From Cladobotryum mycophilum (Eukaryota; Ascomycota; Sordariomycetes; Hypocreales; Hypocreaceae): a stretch of 64,000 nt of DNA. Position 1 is the first letter of the stretch. Every line of letters starts with the position of its first letter. This document shows, one piece after another, positions 45,465 to 55,998 of this stretch. The stretch spans positions 3,619,421 through 3,683,420 of the forward strand of contig JAVFKD010000015.1 in assembly GCA_036429605.1 (NCBI GenBank), read 5' to 3'. Under the pieces are notes generated by a model that saw only the letters and a program-made list of their open reading frames with translations, made no database searches and was not told the origin of the DNA. Position numbers and translations under genes: made by a program.

Positions 45465-47002
45465 TCAATCATTTCGTTCCACTTGAAAATACCCCTTCCA
45501 AAGCTTGTTCAGCAGTCCCTTTGGATCATATTTTTTCGCCACCGCTTGCAGTCGCTTGTAGCTCTCCTCGCCATATCTCTTGAGGGGATCCTGCGTCTTC
45601 CCAGCGTAGTTGACGTACACAAAGCCCCTGTACAGCCCCTTAGCCTTGGCCCTCTTCTCAATCTCGTTGACCAGCTCCTCCAGCCCTTTCTCGACGGCGG
45701 AGTCGAGGCTCGCCTGCTCCCACTTAGCGGCCAGCTGCACGAGCATGAGCGGACCATCCTTGGACTTCAAACCGAGCGCGTTGCCGCCGTTCTGCTGCAT
45801 CTTTTCAATAATGTTTTCCGAAATGGGCTGGAAGATTAAAAGGGGAGGAAGCTGGAGCCGTTGGCGGCGTGCACGGTGCCGAGGACGAATTGCTGCCAGA
45901 GGGAGGTGATTTCCTCGAGAAAATCGGACGATGACATGGAGACCGAGGTGTCCCACCATGTCTGGCGCAAACCGTAGGGCTCGTTGATGGCAATGGACTG
46001 GGTGGAAATGTTGACCACCTGCGTGCTGTTTAGAAGGGCCCCATGCACAGATTGAAAGGGCTGGAAGACGGCCGGGACGGTGTCCTTTGGTGGAGGTTGG
46101 GCGTGGAAGAAGCTTCCCAGGGTAATGAATCCACCAAACTGCGCGGTGTAGGCCTGCACAAAGTACGTATGGGCTTTGGGGTCTTGGACCAGACCCTTTT
46201 GGGCGAGATCGGTGAAGAGCGGGATGAGCGTCTTGTTCGCGGCGCCGGGGAAGATGATGGACTGGGACCAGAGATCGCCCTGGGGGAAAGCGACCAGGTC
46301 GAATCGCGTGACGATGCCAAAGTTTGCGCCCGCGCCGCCTCGGAGGCCCCAGAAGAGATCGGTGTTTTGCGTGGGCGATGCGTTGACCACCTGCCCGGAC
46401 GCGAGCACCACCTCAAAGTTCCTCACGTTGTCGCACGCCCAGCCGCGGGACCCCGAAAAGTAAGAGATGCCGCCGCCGAGGATGAGCCCGCCGACCCCCA
46501 CGTCGGAGACCCGGCCGGCGACGACGGCCAGCTTGAGCGGGTCGAGGGCCTGGGAGACGTTGATCCATCGGTTGCCGGGCCCGACGGAGACGGTCTGGTG
46601 GTCCTTTGACACGATGATGTCGGTGAGGTGGATGAGGTCGACAGTTACGCCGTCGGCAATGTTCGATCCGCCCGCGTAGGCAGTGTGGCCGCCCGACTTC
46701 ACCGTGAAGGGCGCATTGAGCGCCGTCAGCGTCTTCATGATGACCGAAACGTCGGCCGTCTTGCGCGGCGTGACGAAGCACTGCGGATGGACCTCGGCCT
46801 GTCTATTCGACCAGTAGATATTTTCCTGGATGTACATTGTCGAGTTGGGGAAATTTACGTTCCCGGGCAGGGTCTTGGCCAGGATACTGCACGCATCGAT
46901 GGGATATCCTGGCGGCGATGCCTCATTCGTTGTCGTTGCTGTTGCCGTGGAGAGCATGGCAGCCCCAAGCCCAAGGGCCAAGTTTCGCGATGAACACCGC
47001 AT
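45465..47002 (-). CDS. Secreted FAD-linked (BBE/GGL-type) oxidoreductase, one frameshift
   Basis: Starting at the ATG at 47000-47002 and read through one frame change, the gene encodes about 512 aa with no intron. The signal peptide is MRCSSRNLALGLGAAMLSTA. The FAD_binding_4 domain has VKSGGHTAYAGGSN, where the His is the usual covalent flavin site. GRVSDVGVGGLILGGGISYFS has no Cys at the second site, so the link is probably single. GLRGGAGANFGIVTRFDL is also typical. The C-terminal BBE segment ends YDPKGLLNKLWKGYF. The break is at 45838-45845, a run of four A then four G on the plus strand. Adding one base turns the stop after SSFLPF into a continuous reading into IFQPISENIIEK. Such enzymes oxidise alcohols, sugars or secondary-metabolite precursors (family knowledge). 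The gene is convergent with the kinesin, only 144 nt apart. Confidence 0.87.
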
Positions 47003-48644
47003 TCTTTTTCTTCTTCCCTTTGTTTTTCGATTGTGCAATGCTATAGATGATGTTGAAAGGTGATTAAAGTGGCAAAGGGGCAGGCAGTGTTGCTCTTGGC
47101 TGGCAGCAAGGCATGTCTTATAAGTAGGTAGGGAAAAAAACAAGCCCAAGGTAACCCGGCCGCTCGCTATTTTCCACCAGGCGGAGGGAGCGATCGTTAC
47201 GCCATGATGACCCGTCTTGCTTATTCTGGCCCACGATGCATGCGGATAATAGTATAAATGCGTGTAGCTCCCATCCCTATAGCACGGAATCGATTAGGAG
47301 AGAGTCTAGTATCGGCGCTTGCTCATCCTTCTATGGGGAGGGAAGGGGAGACCTGGACCCGAACGGCCCGTTTATTACGCCAGGATACATGCTTGTAGTG
47401 CAACGACGGGATAATCCTTCTTTTTTTGGGGGGGGAAGCGATCGGATCGCTTCTTGTGCTACCTTCGCGAAGCAATTTTGTATGTAGACCTCTGGAATGG
47501 AAAGCTTTATTTTTAATTTTTGCCTCGGCTGCCACAATGTCTCACCATCCATCGTTACTTTTGTGTTGTGTTGTGTTCCAATAAATGCGATGACAGGGGA
47601 GTAAGGGCAACACATCCTCCCCCGCCACCGTGAACACCAACAACCAACCCGAACACACCTCTTCTTTCCTATTGCTAATCAGCTCTTGCCCCGAGAAAGA
47701 AAAGAAAAGAGGGGAATCCTTCGGAAGACAGCAACTCCCGAGAAGCTTAGCCAAGCAATAAATCAAGGAAACTAAAAAAGAAAAAGGGGGGGACGATGAT
47801 GGCTTAGACTGCACGGGAAGCTAAAGTGCCGGCGCGCTAGGATGACTCAAGATCCCCCTCCCCGTATTTACTTACTTCGTGTCGATTTGTCAATCAGCTG
47901 GACGGACTTTTAGGTCATCGATCTTTCTTCAGCGCTGATGTCATTGAACATTGAAGCCATGCAAGTTTCATGTGTTTCTTCTTCTTCTTCTTCTTCTTCT
48001 TTGTCTTTGAGACAATGTGAGGTTTGAGCTGTAGCCAATGGGTGGAACATTTAATCCGAACATCAACTCCAGACAATCTGAGTGCGTGTGTGTATGTGTG
48101 TTCGGATTAAATGTTCCACCCGCTTGGCAGGCAAAATGGTACGGTTTTGCGGCTGCAACGTCAGGGTGATATCAATCAACCCGCCGGAAAAGGAAAAACT
48201 TTGATTCAACCCGTTCTCTGATGCAAGGCGAACGTCAGTCTTCAGCAGAGGGGGGAGGGGGGTATCTACAGTGAGCAAGTTTGGAAGATCACGAGGCGGT
48301 TGCATGCTTGAGAGCCAGAGGTGAGAGTGTCTATTGGCCGTTTCGCCATGTTAATCCATACCCTAATCTATACAAAAGAAAACGACCCCCCTACGCGCTC
48401 CAAATTCTCCGATGGTCATCCGGAATAAACCAATCTCCCAAAAAAAAAACATCGGACAAGACCATCAGATACATGAGCCACCACTGCCATCACAAACACA
48501 TCGGCATCAATAACTAGATACACCAATCAAACCATCCTACCCATACCAGCCACTAAGGCAAATCAAGCAGAGAGCATCGAAAAAACCCCCCTCATCACCA
48601 CCCTTATTCAGAGTTGGTCCTTCGGTGCACGCTGCTCGACATGG
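47003..48644. other. Intergenic region with a perfect inverted repeat
   Basis: No gene is supported. It contains the promoter of the FAD oxidoreductase, a (TTC)n tract (47978-48001) and a 23-bp perfect inverted repeat (listed separately). Confidence 0.5.
48040..48121. repeat. Perfect 23-bp inverted repeat with 36-nt spacer
   Basis: The arms at 48040-48062 and 48099-48121 are exact reverse complements (left arm begins GGGTGGAACATT and ends CCGAACA). The 36-nt spacer includes a short GT run. Single-stranded, it would form a strong hairpin. No transposase, target duplication or gene is adjacent. Confidence 0.95.
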
Positions 48645-48887
48645 TCATGTCGCTAGGGGCGAGCTAATCTCGTCCCAGGAAGGGAGGCGTCTGGTAATGG
48701 GGATTCCGGCATCCTCCTGGATCTGGCAACGGGAGCAGATGCCGGACTGGACGTACGTCCATCGCGTGTGGACGACTTGGACGCCCTCGCACAAGAGGTA
48801 GCCCCCAATTCGTTCGGCGTCGCAGTGACTTTTGAGCAATATGTCGATGTGAGCGCATTGGAAGAGGTAGGTGTCCCAGTTGCACAT
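48645..48887 (-). CDS. Small Cys/His-rich conserved-type hypothetical protein, 80 aa
   Basis: The ATG at 48885-48887 begins an 80-aa frame with the look of a common, uncharacterised fungal family of short cytosolic Cys/His proteins: MCNWDTYLFQCAH, then SHCDAERIGG, then LCEGVQVV and ICSRCQ. Cysteines at about 2, 11, 22, 33, 51 and 54, plus His at 13, suggest zinc binding (inference). The frame is open for another 187 codons upstream, but that part is poly-Ser from a GAA repeat and is more likely leader or promoter. There is no signal peptide or membrane segment. The function is unknown. I rate it as a real gene because the motif is non-repetitive and patterned. Confidence 0.6.
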   Translation of the reverse strand: MCNWDTYLFQCAHIDILLKSHCDAERIGGYLLCEGVQVVHTRWTYVQSGICSRCQIQEDAGIPITRRLPSWDEISSPLAT

Positions 48888-49030
48888 GTTGAAGAGTGGC
48901 AGTGCACAAAGGTATGTGTGTGTGTGTGTGTGTGTGCCAGAATGTATTTGTCTAGGAGACAAGAGTGTTTGAGGGTGTGATGCTTGTGTGTAGGTATGAG
49001 TAGCTTGAAGAAAGGGGTTTCTTGACAAAG

Positions 49031-49082
49031 ATGATGAAGAGGATGATGAAGAAGAAGAAGAAGAAGAAGAAAAGGAGGAGGA

Positions 49083-49121
<39 letters not shown>

Positions 49122-49177
49122 AGAGGAAGAGGAAGAGGAAGAGGAAGAGGAAGAGGAAGAGGAAGAGGAAGAGGAAG
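49031..49177. repeat. (GAA/GAG/GGAAGA)n tract, about 147 nt
   Basis: A purine-only compound microsatellite: GAA units followed by about nine GGAAGA hexamers. It lies about 150 nt upstream of the Cys/His-rich ORF and gives false poly-Ser/poly-Leu/poly-Phe open frames on the minus strand. Confidence 0.95.
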
Positions 49178-49261
49178 TAGTGAGAACTGATGGTGAAAGA
49201 AGACAGAACGAACAACACCATGTGGGCTCCTGGAGGACATATAAATATGCCAAAGAACATG

Positions 49262-49300
49262 TGAGAGAGTGAGAGAGTGAGAGAGTGAGTGAGTGAGAGA
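49262..49300. repeat. (GAGAGT)n tract
   Basis: Short tandem GAGAGAGT/GAGT units near the GAA tract. Confidence 0.85.
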
Positions 49301-51065
49301 GCACCAGTACAGTCCCCGAGGTGAAATGACTAACACGTCCTCTAATCTGACCGCCGAGGCAATGAACCAAGATGCAGGTTGCCGTCAAACGTGATGAGTG
49401 CAAATGCAAGCCCTCAAATCTCTTCTCACCGCACAAAGATGCTGTCAAGTCCAGTCAAAGTGCAACGCAACCCGCCGTCTGGATGCCAAACCTCGTTGTT
49501 CTTCCTCTCACCTGTTACACCTCATCCCCCCTCCCTTTCTCAGCAGATCGCCAATCAAGGCTCGATCAGGGGAAGCAGGCGACCAATGGCCGACCAGAGA
49601 TTAATTGACTGCATGAGAAATTCACCAACTCAGCTGGCGGCGATGGTGGTGGTGGTGATAGTGGTGGGGGTGTAAATCTTCTCTTTACGGAATTGCCGAA
49701 GCATGGGCCACTTAAACAAACAAGAAGAGATGATAGAGCCTCACCTCTTCCTCGTATCCTTGACGGGTATCCGTGATGATGCGCAAGACGTGGGAAATGG
49801 GCAAACATGTGGGACATGAGCGAAGATTTCTGCACCCGTCCGACTCCAGCAAATCATGGTCAGCAGCCACGTTTTTTCTTCTCGCTTAATCGCCCCAGAT
49901 CCAGTACTCATGATGCATTTCAAAAGCAAGCCTTCTGGGTCGTCTCTCTCTCTATCTCTCTCCATCTCTCTACTTGCCTTCCGATTCCCCTCTCTTTCCG
50001 AAAGCGCCACCTCCGAGAGTCGACCCGCATCTCTACAGCCTAGAAACAAAGCAAACATGCTACCTAGTAGATTGCGCCAGTTATTACTACGATAATCTCG
50101 CTTTAGCTCAAACGCCACAAGAGGCAATATGCACGGGATCTGCGATGCAACCCCAAAACATCATCAATATTCCAATCGCCTGAGGGCTCTGGAATACGGC
50201 AACTGAAGCAAACAAAGACACGACTCCGACAGGGAAAGATGCGTTTTATCTTACCGCTCCGTCGCGATTAGGGGGGTCGTCTCTGAGCATCGAGGGACAA
50301 CAAACCAGACGTGACGAGGAAGAGTGAGCCAATGTCAACCATGATCACGCCGCAAGTCTTGTTTTCAAGAGATGGCGAGCTACTCCCCTCCCTCGGGGGA
50401 CGATAATGTCAGGTTTCTACGAACCAGGCTTGCCGGGGATTACGTCCATGCAGAGGGAATGCATTTTGGTCCCATGATTCCAGTACACCTCATCAACTTT
50501 CTCCCTCCCAAAAAAAAAAAGAATTTGAAAGAAAAAAGACATGCACTGCATACAATCCAATATACCGAGAAGCACCAGAATGCAGTTTGCAGGATTTCAT
50601 CCGCACTCGGTCAGGACTCTAACGTTTTGAGACAACTAATGCAGGTGTGCGAATGGCTTGATGGCTTGACGGCTGTCATTGGGCAAAGGCCGCCGCATTT
50701 AGATGTTGGTCGTCCATCACATACTATCACAACTACACAACAGGAAAAGAGAGAAAAATAGTCGTCAACGATATGGTATCCGGCGACTCACCCCCTCCCT
50801 CCCCTCTCCTTCTCTCTGTTGGCCCCCAATCTGCGGTGAAGCATGTCATGGAACATTTGCGAAAACTCTGGGAGACATTTGCATGAAGACTGCCGCATCT
50901 CAGTAAACGCCGCACCGCACCGCACACTCCCTCACAGAAAACAATTGGGCTTGCCTGAACGTCCCCCCCCCGATCCGCGTTGTATCCCTGAACGTACATC
51001 CACCCATCCCATCCCATACATTTTGTACTACCAATACAGTCCCATTCTATCCCCCCACCCTAGCA
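49301..51065. other. Intergenic region, no gene seen
   Basis: About 1.8 kb of short overlapping frames without recognisable motifs. Its right end is the promoter of the phosphotransferase-like ORF. Confidence 0.45.
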
Positions 51066-51779
51066 ATGCCATTGATCGAATTCGACAAGGACCTCCCCAA
51101 GTCGCTCGACACGACCAATAAGCAGGTCAAATGGGTCAAGAAGCTGGCCCTCGAGCACCTGGGCAGCGCCTGCAAGCGCCTCGACCGGGCCCCCTTCCAA
51201 GGAATGTTCAGCAGGACGTTTTTCCTGGCCCTGGTCAATGGCGACGAGGTGGCCCTCCAATTTCGCACAGAGAGACTCGACCTCGAGGCGTTCAGGGTGG
51301 CGAGGGCTGCGCTGGGCGCCGTGGTCCCCGAGAGCACGGCACTCGAGTCGGAGGAGCTTCAGGGCCAAGGTGCCTGGGCGTACGCCTTCACCCGCATGCC
51401 TGGCCAAATGTGGCTCAGGGGAATCGAAGGCAAGGGCGATAAAGGTCGTATCGCTATCTGCAAGTCTCTGGGTCGGATCTTTTCCAGAGGCTGCCTGGCC
51501 GCTTCCAGCGAGGGGGCTGTCGGCAGGCTTCGGCTTCACCTAGAGGCCATCGCGGCATCTACCGCGGAAAAAGTGCTCCCCTTTCGCGATGAGGCCCGGC
51601 GGTTCCTGGGCAGGCTGGATGACTTGGCCAACCTCCCGCTCTGGGTCACACACTACGACCTGAACGAGGTGAACGTTCTCATCGACGAACACTGCGAGGT
51701 CACCGCCCTTGTCGACTGGGAGCTGTCCACCCCGCGGCCCTCTCACCTACTCGCACACTCCGGAAGTGATCCGCCGTAA
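51066..51779 (+). pseudogene. APH-type phosphotransferase-like gene, C-terminally truncated
   Basis: This 237-aa frame matches the fungal aminoglycoside-phosphotransferase/kinase-like (APH) family. It has an N-lobe with VALQFRTERLDLEAFRVAR, an interlobe WAYAFTRMPG, the catalytic loop THYDLNEVNVLID (Brenner-type HxDxxxxN), and the metal-binding Asp in ALVDWELSTPRP. The family normally continues 40-60 residues after this point with a further C-lobe helix. Here the reading changes abruptly after TPRP and stops about 13 residues later, and no frame downstream resumes the pattern. It could be a truncated pseudogene or a gene with an unseen last intron. Catalytic residues are intact. These proteins phosphorylate small molecules, but most fungal members have unknown substrates. 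Confidence 0.7.
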
Positions 51780-52501
51780 TGGCAGTCCAGAACGGGTGGA
51801 GTGCAGGCCGTAATTTCAGCTAATATATCATCGAAATTTACCTTGCAGCAGTGTGGTCTCTCGTCTGAGTACTAAGTTGCAATGCGCTGGAGCCACGTTT
51901 TAGAGGGAACCTGCGGTGTCAAATGAACCACACATGGCACCCATAAAGCTCGCGAGAGAGAGAGAAAAACGTCACCATTCATCTCTATGGCTCCCCCATC
52001 CATAGATGGTTCAATCAAAACCTCAGGCCCCCATGCTTCCTGGTGTTTTTTTTTTTGGTCTTTCCTCCCTGGAACTAAAGTAAAGCTCCGTTCAAGAGTT
52101 TGATAAGTAAACAAAGTTCTTGTCGGTGGAGTTGGTTTATTGCCAACATATGCATTTGATGGCATTCTGGTTGGGAAGATCAATTTGCTGTTTTCCTTCT
52201 GGATAATGCATTCACGCCAAGCCTCCAACGGAGCTCCTCTCCCCGTAGCTTAGTTCAACTTCTTTGGTGTTCCAGCACTAGAGAGAAGATCGTCAATGGA
52301 AAAAGCCTCCATCTAGATTAGGTACGCGCGGGGTAGCTTTGGCTAACCTAGACCAATCTCTCAAGCCCCTCCCCTCAAGCCTCTCATGCAGAAAGAGAAT
52401 CAAACCCTGCCTGCATTGCATGAGAAAGTATAGCTCTATAGAGTGAAATAGTTGAACGGAACAACAACGATAAAGTGGACCAATCAAGTCCAATGGTCGG
52501 A
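51780..52501. other. Intergenic region between the APH-like gene and tRNA-Ala
   Basis: No gene is seen. A minus-strand open frame at 51872-52228 lacks any motif. Confidence 0.45.
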
Positions 52502-52586
52502 GGGCGTGTGGTGTAGTTGGTTATCATTCTCGCTTTGCATCCGTGCAGCTTGTGAGCGGTCCGGGGTTCAAATCCCTGCGCGTCCA
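52502..52586 (+). tRNA. tRNA-Ala (anticodon TGC) with an 11-nt intron
   Basis: Acceptor stem GGGCGTG pairs with CGCGTCC with discriminator A. It contains the G3-U70 wobble pair that identifies alanine tRNAs. The D arm GTGTAGTTGGTTATCAT is present. Anticodon stem CTCGC/GTGAG encloses an 18-nt loop, which fits TTTGCA, an 11-nt intron, then T, placing TGC as anticodon. The T arm is CGGGG-TTCAAAT-CCCTG. A T6 run at 52587-52592 is the Pol III terminator. Confidence 0.93.
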
Positions 52587-52592
52587 TTTTTT
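52587..52592 (+). terminator. Pol III T-run terminator of tRNA-Ala
   Basis: Six Ts directly follow the tRNA 3' end. Confidence 0.85.
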
Positions 52593-53049
52593 GCACTTCT
52601 TTTCCTTTTCTCACGATGGATGCGAAGGATGGTTGTTGTTTTCTTTTTTCCCCTACAACTGTATTGTATTCTTTAACAAACACAAAGTGATAAAGCGTGT
52701 GATGGGTAAGAATGGAGAAGATCAATAAACACCTCCGCCAGGGCCCAAGAATGAGAAGAGCCCAGAGACAAAACCAAAATAAATACATTGTTACTACATC
52801 TACTAGATACCTCAGGTACTTACCCACCTGGTAACTGGTGTATCTGGATTCCAAGTATAGAGTACTCCATGTTCTGTCCATACAGTCAAATCAGTGCTAC
52901 CGAGCGAGTACACCAAAAATCCACCTGACACAGATATCTCTCAAAGAGCCACTCGCACGCAAGCCGCCTCCAATGTACGTACTCTGCATATAAAAAAATA
53001 CATAAAAATAAAAAGAGAAAGAAAGAAAAAAGACAAAAATATGAGAAAC

Positions 53050-53133
53050 TGCCCACTATCAGAATCGAACTGATGACCTTGTCATGTCAAGTATATTTAC
53101 TAGTGACACGCTATACCACTTAGCCAAGCGGGC
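53050..53133 (-). tRNA. tRNA-Thr (anticodon AGT) with a 12-nt intron
   Basis: Read on the minus strand: acceptor stem GCCCGCT/AGTGGGC, D arm GCTAAGTGGTATAGC, anticodon stem TGTCA/TGACA and T arm ATCAG-TTCGATT-CTGAT. The 19-nt anticodon loop fits C T AGT A, a 12-nt intron, then A. Discriminator A is at 53050. T runs follow on the minus strand within about 20 nt. It lies 463 nt from tRNA-Ala, on the opposite strand. Confidence 0.92.
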
Positions 53134-53726
53134 TCTCTTGGACATTGGAAGGGGGTTGTCCATGTTCCCGCACTCGATATCGCGGACCATGGATCAGCAA
53201 GAGGACAAGCCCAGCCTTGTTTCATCGAGTTGTCTGTTATAGCAAGTACCTAGCACAAACGAAGCTCTCCGAGCCTCACCTCAAGTTGTACCGAAGTAAG
53301 TACTACTAGGTAGGTATCGCCATACACTGCTCCCGCAGTACAAAACGCAGCTACCCAAAAAGAAAAAAATACAAGCCCATCATACACCTGTGAAGAATCA
53401 AGTCACAGCATACCTAGGTTACCCAGTAGGCATCTAATCTTTCACCAGCACACCATCTCTCACCAACATTACAACTTGTAATTTAGCATCAACAAAGCCT
53501 TTTCTGCCGAACCAAAAGAAAACATCATCCATAAAACCCCGCTGACAACATCAACAGATTCGTAGAAAGAAAGAACGAAAGAAAAAAAATCATCAAAAAC
53601 GCCAGTCATTCATTACATGGGCGTTCTCGCATCCTACGTGATTCCCGAAAATCTTTACCGCATCCTTGCCCCCCCCTCATTTCCCTCTCATTATTCCAAG
53701 TTTTGTTATTAAGAATAGTAGCCTTT
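53134..53726. other. Spacer between tRNA-Thr and the DUF2985-type gene
   Basis: No gene is seen. It holds the 3' UTR of the membrane-protein gene and a TACTACTAGGTAGGTA motif at 53301-53316. Confidence 0.45.
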
Positions 53727-55998
53727 TTACGCCTCCTCCTTGATGAGCACCCCGTCCGTCCCATTTTCCTCCGTGCCAATGTCATGACTCCTGCTCGTCT
53801 CCTTGGCCCGCTTATCCTCTAGATGTTTAATCGCATCGTTTGTGAGCTCCTGCCTCTCCAGCAGGTCGACAACCTCCTTCTTTCTCGTCCTCTTGTCGCC
53901 CATTGTGATGAGCAAACCAGCCGTTAGGTTGGCCGTGATGCTGACGCAGAGGATTGTCGTAGTAATGGCGGCAGGGCGGTGGTGGTAGTCAATGCCCCAT
54001 GTGGTGGCACCGAGTGAAATCTGAAGACAAGAGTGGCAATCCAAGAGGACCACGATGGCGATGAGGAAGCTAAGCGGGAAAGGGTTGTGCGTAAATGTGT
54101 GGTGTGGCTTGTAAAAACTGTGTGACCTCGACAACTTCTTCTGATGGTGCCGCAAGATCTTTAGTTGAGCGGGCGTTAGATACATCTCCTCTTCGCATTC
54201 GGCCTCCTTCTTCGCCACCTCGAGGTCGATGTTCTGCTCAACATCTCGTGGCACATTCTTGGCATTGCTAGTACTCGACATGATGCGCTCTACCGAGTCA
54301 GTCGGATTGTCGGTTCCCACCAGCCCGTTTTGGGGGTTCGTGAGGCCTGTGGTGGAGGCGGCCCCATTTTCTGTGACCTCCAGAGTCTGCGGCAGATCTG
54401 ATTTCGTTGCACAGGTTGGTTCCTTGGATAAGCCTTGCTTCTGAAGCTTCTTCTTTGCCTTTTCAATCTTACGCGAATAGTGTACGATGAATGCCATGTG
54501 GTACGTGTCGACGGCTCTGAATGGAGCCAAGCCATCACCCATAATGGCAAACAGGGCGACAAGAACACTGTCGATGATGTGGATGGCGTAAACTTGGTTA
54601 TCCCCCACGTAGATCCAACCAATGAGAAACAGAACCCAGGCCAGGCCAAAGAGGGTGATGAGCACGGCATAGAGCGTAACAAAGAAACCGAGGGGTCGTC
54701 GGATATACTGCCCAAAACCCTTCATCGTGCGCTTAAACCTGGAGCGGCGGGAGTGAAGCATGTGGCGAACATGATCATCCAGCTCCCACTTCTCCTCGTC
54801 CGTCCAGCCCTCGAGTCTCATGCCATGAGGGAGGGCAGCATAGTGGGACTCGCTCAGCCGGGATGTGATGGTATTCGATCTCTGCAAACTCGGCATATCC
54901 TCCCTTTCTCCCTCGGCGGCCGGTTCTCTAATGGTAGGAATCCTATCCAGCTGCGACTCCTGTCGTACTTCTTCCTCGCGTTGTCGCGACGGGGGTCGTC
55001 TTTCGGGATATTGCGTGAGGGTGTATGTTGGTCTTCGATTGATCAAGTTGCCTAGGTCGGGGATGAAGAGAGAGTTTTGTACGTTTGTGAGGGTAGAGAG
55101 GGTCTGAATTTCGGGATCTGCACACGCTGTTAGCGAGATTTGACATGGTATTACACTGGAATAGCTCACCAATAATATCGAGGAAATCGACCAAGTCGTC
55201 GTGATACTCCTCATCCTCGTCCTCCGCGGCGCCAGCAACCATGGCGCCTGGCGGGGCAGTCTGCCTAGTTGCGCCCGGCCAGAGCAACCTGCTGAGCTTC
55301 CGCCGCCGATTCAACCTCCTGGGCGGCTCACCCGAGCCCGCAGATGGAGGGCGAAGGGTTTCCAGGTTCTCGTCCGGCAGGGAAGTCGTGCGCTCAAGCT
55401 GCGGCTCAGCGATGCCCAACTCGGCCATTGTCGGTCGCGACCCTTCCTCTGTAAGGCGGGGCAATGCGACTTGAGGAACCCTCCGCGAATTCCTCGCAAT
55501 GTTGGGGTTGGGAGGCGGTAGAGCCACGGGGGTGGGCTGCGAGATGCTGCGAGGACGGTTTCGCGCCGGAGCATTGTTGCTGGCGGCCGGGTCGGTCGAC
55601 GGCAGTTGATTAGACGATGCTGCCAGGGCCTGACGCAGCGAGCTGTTGGAGGTTCGTCGGACGCGAATGCTCGGGCGCCGTTGCCGTGCAGAGGTCGGAC
55701 GTTCGCCATCGGATCCAGCGACCGAGGCGGGTCGACTCGAGTTGAAGAAGAACGAGGATCGCGATCGCGCCGACGGGGTCACCCTCAAGGCGGGAAAGTA
55801 TTCTGTCTGAGCTTCATTGGAGGCATCTGGAGTGGCGGGGGTTATGGCAGGGTTGGCGGATGTGCGCGAAGGGATTGGACTGAGGGTGTTGGAGGCATCT
55901 TGAGACGGAGGTCGCATGGTTGGGCGACTAGAAGAACCAGCTGTTGGTTGTGGTGGTGGTTGCGGTGGTTGCGGTGATGATGCACCTGATTCCTCCAT
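53727..55998 (-). CDS. DUF2985-type integral membrane protein
   Basis: I read two exons, 55998-55170 and 55117-53727, separated by a 52-nt intron (GTGAGC donor, GCTAAC branch, CAG acceptor), giving 739 aa. The join gives VDFLDIIDPEIQTL. Residues 1 to about 270 are disordered (Pro/Ser/Arg-rich). The membrane part has four clear hydrophobic segments: LGFFVTLYAVLITLFGLAWVLFLIGW, IDSVLVALFAIMGDGLAPF, PLSFLIAIVVLLDCHSCLQ and TTTILCVSITANLTAGLLI. A charged, acidic loop lies between pairs 2 and 3. The motif GQYIRRPLGFFVTLYAVL is the family hallmark I recall for this fungal group. The function is unknown. It lies head-to-tail with the sulphate permease on the minus strand. Confidence 0.87.

Noticed and set aside
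46043..46609. 188-codon plus-strand frame
   Set aside because: Antisense of the FAD oxidoreductase.
48888..49448. Poly-Ser N-terminal extension of the Cys/His-rich ORF
   Set aside because: Encoded only by the GAA/GGAAGA tract; the patterned protein begins at 48887.
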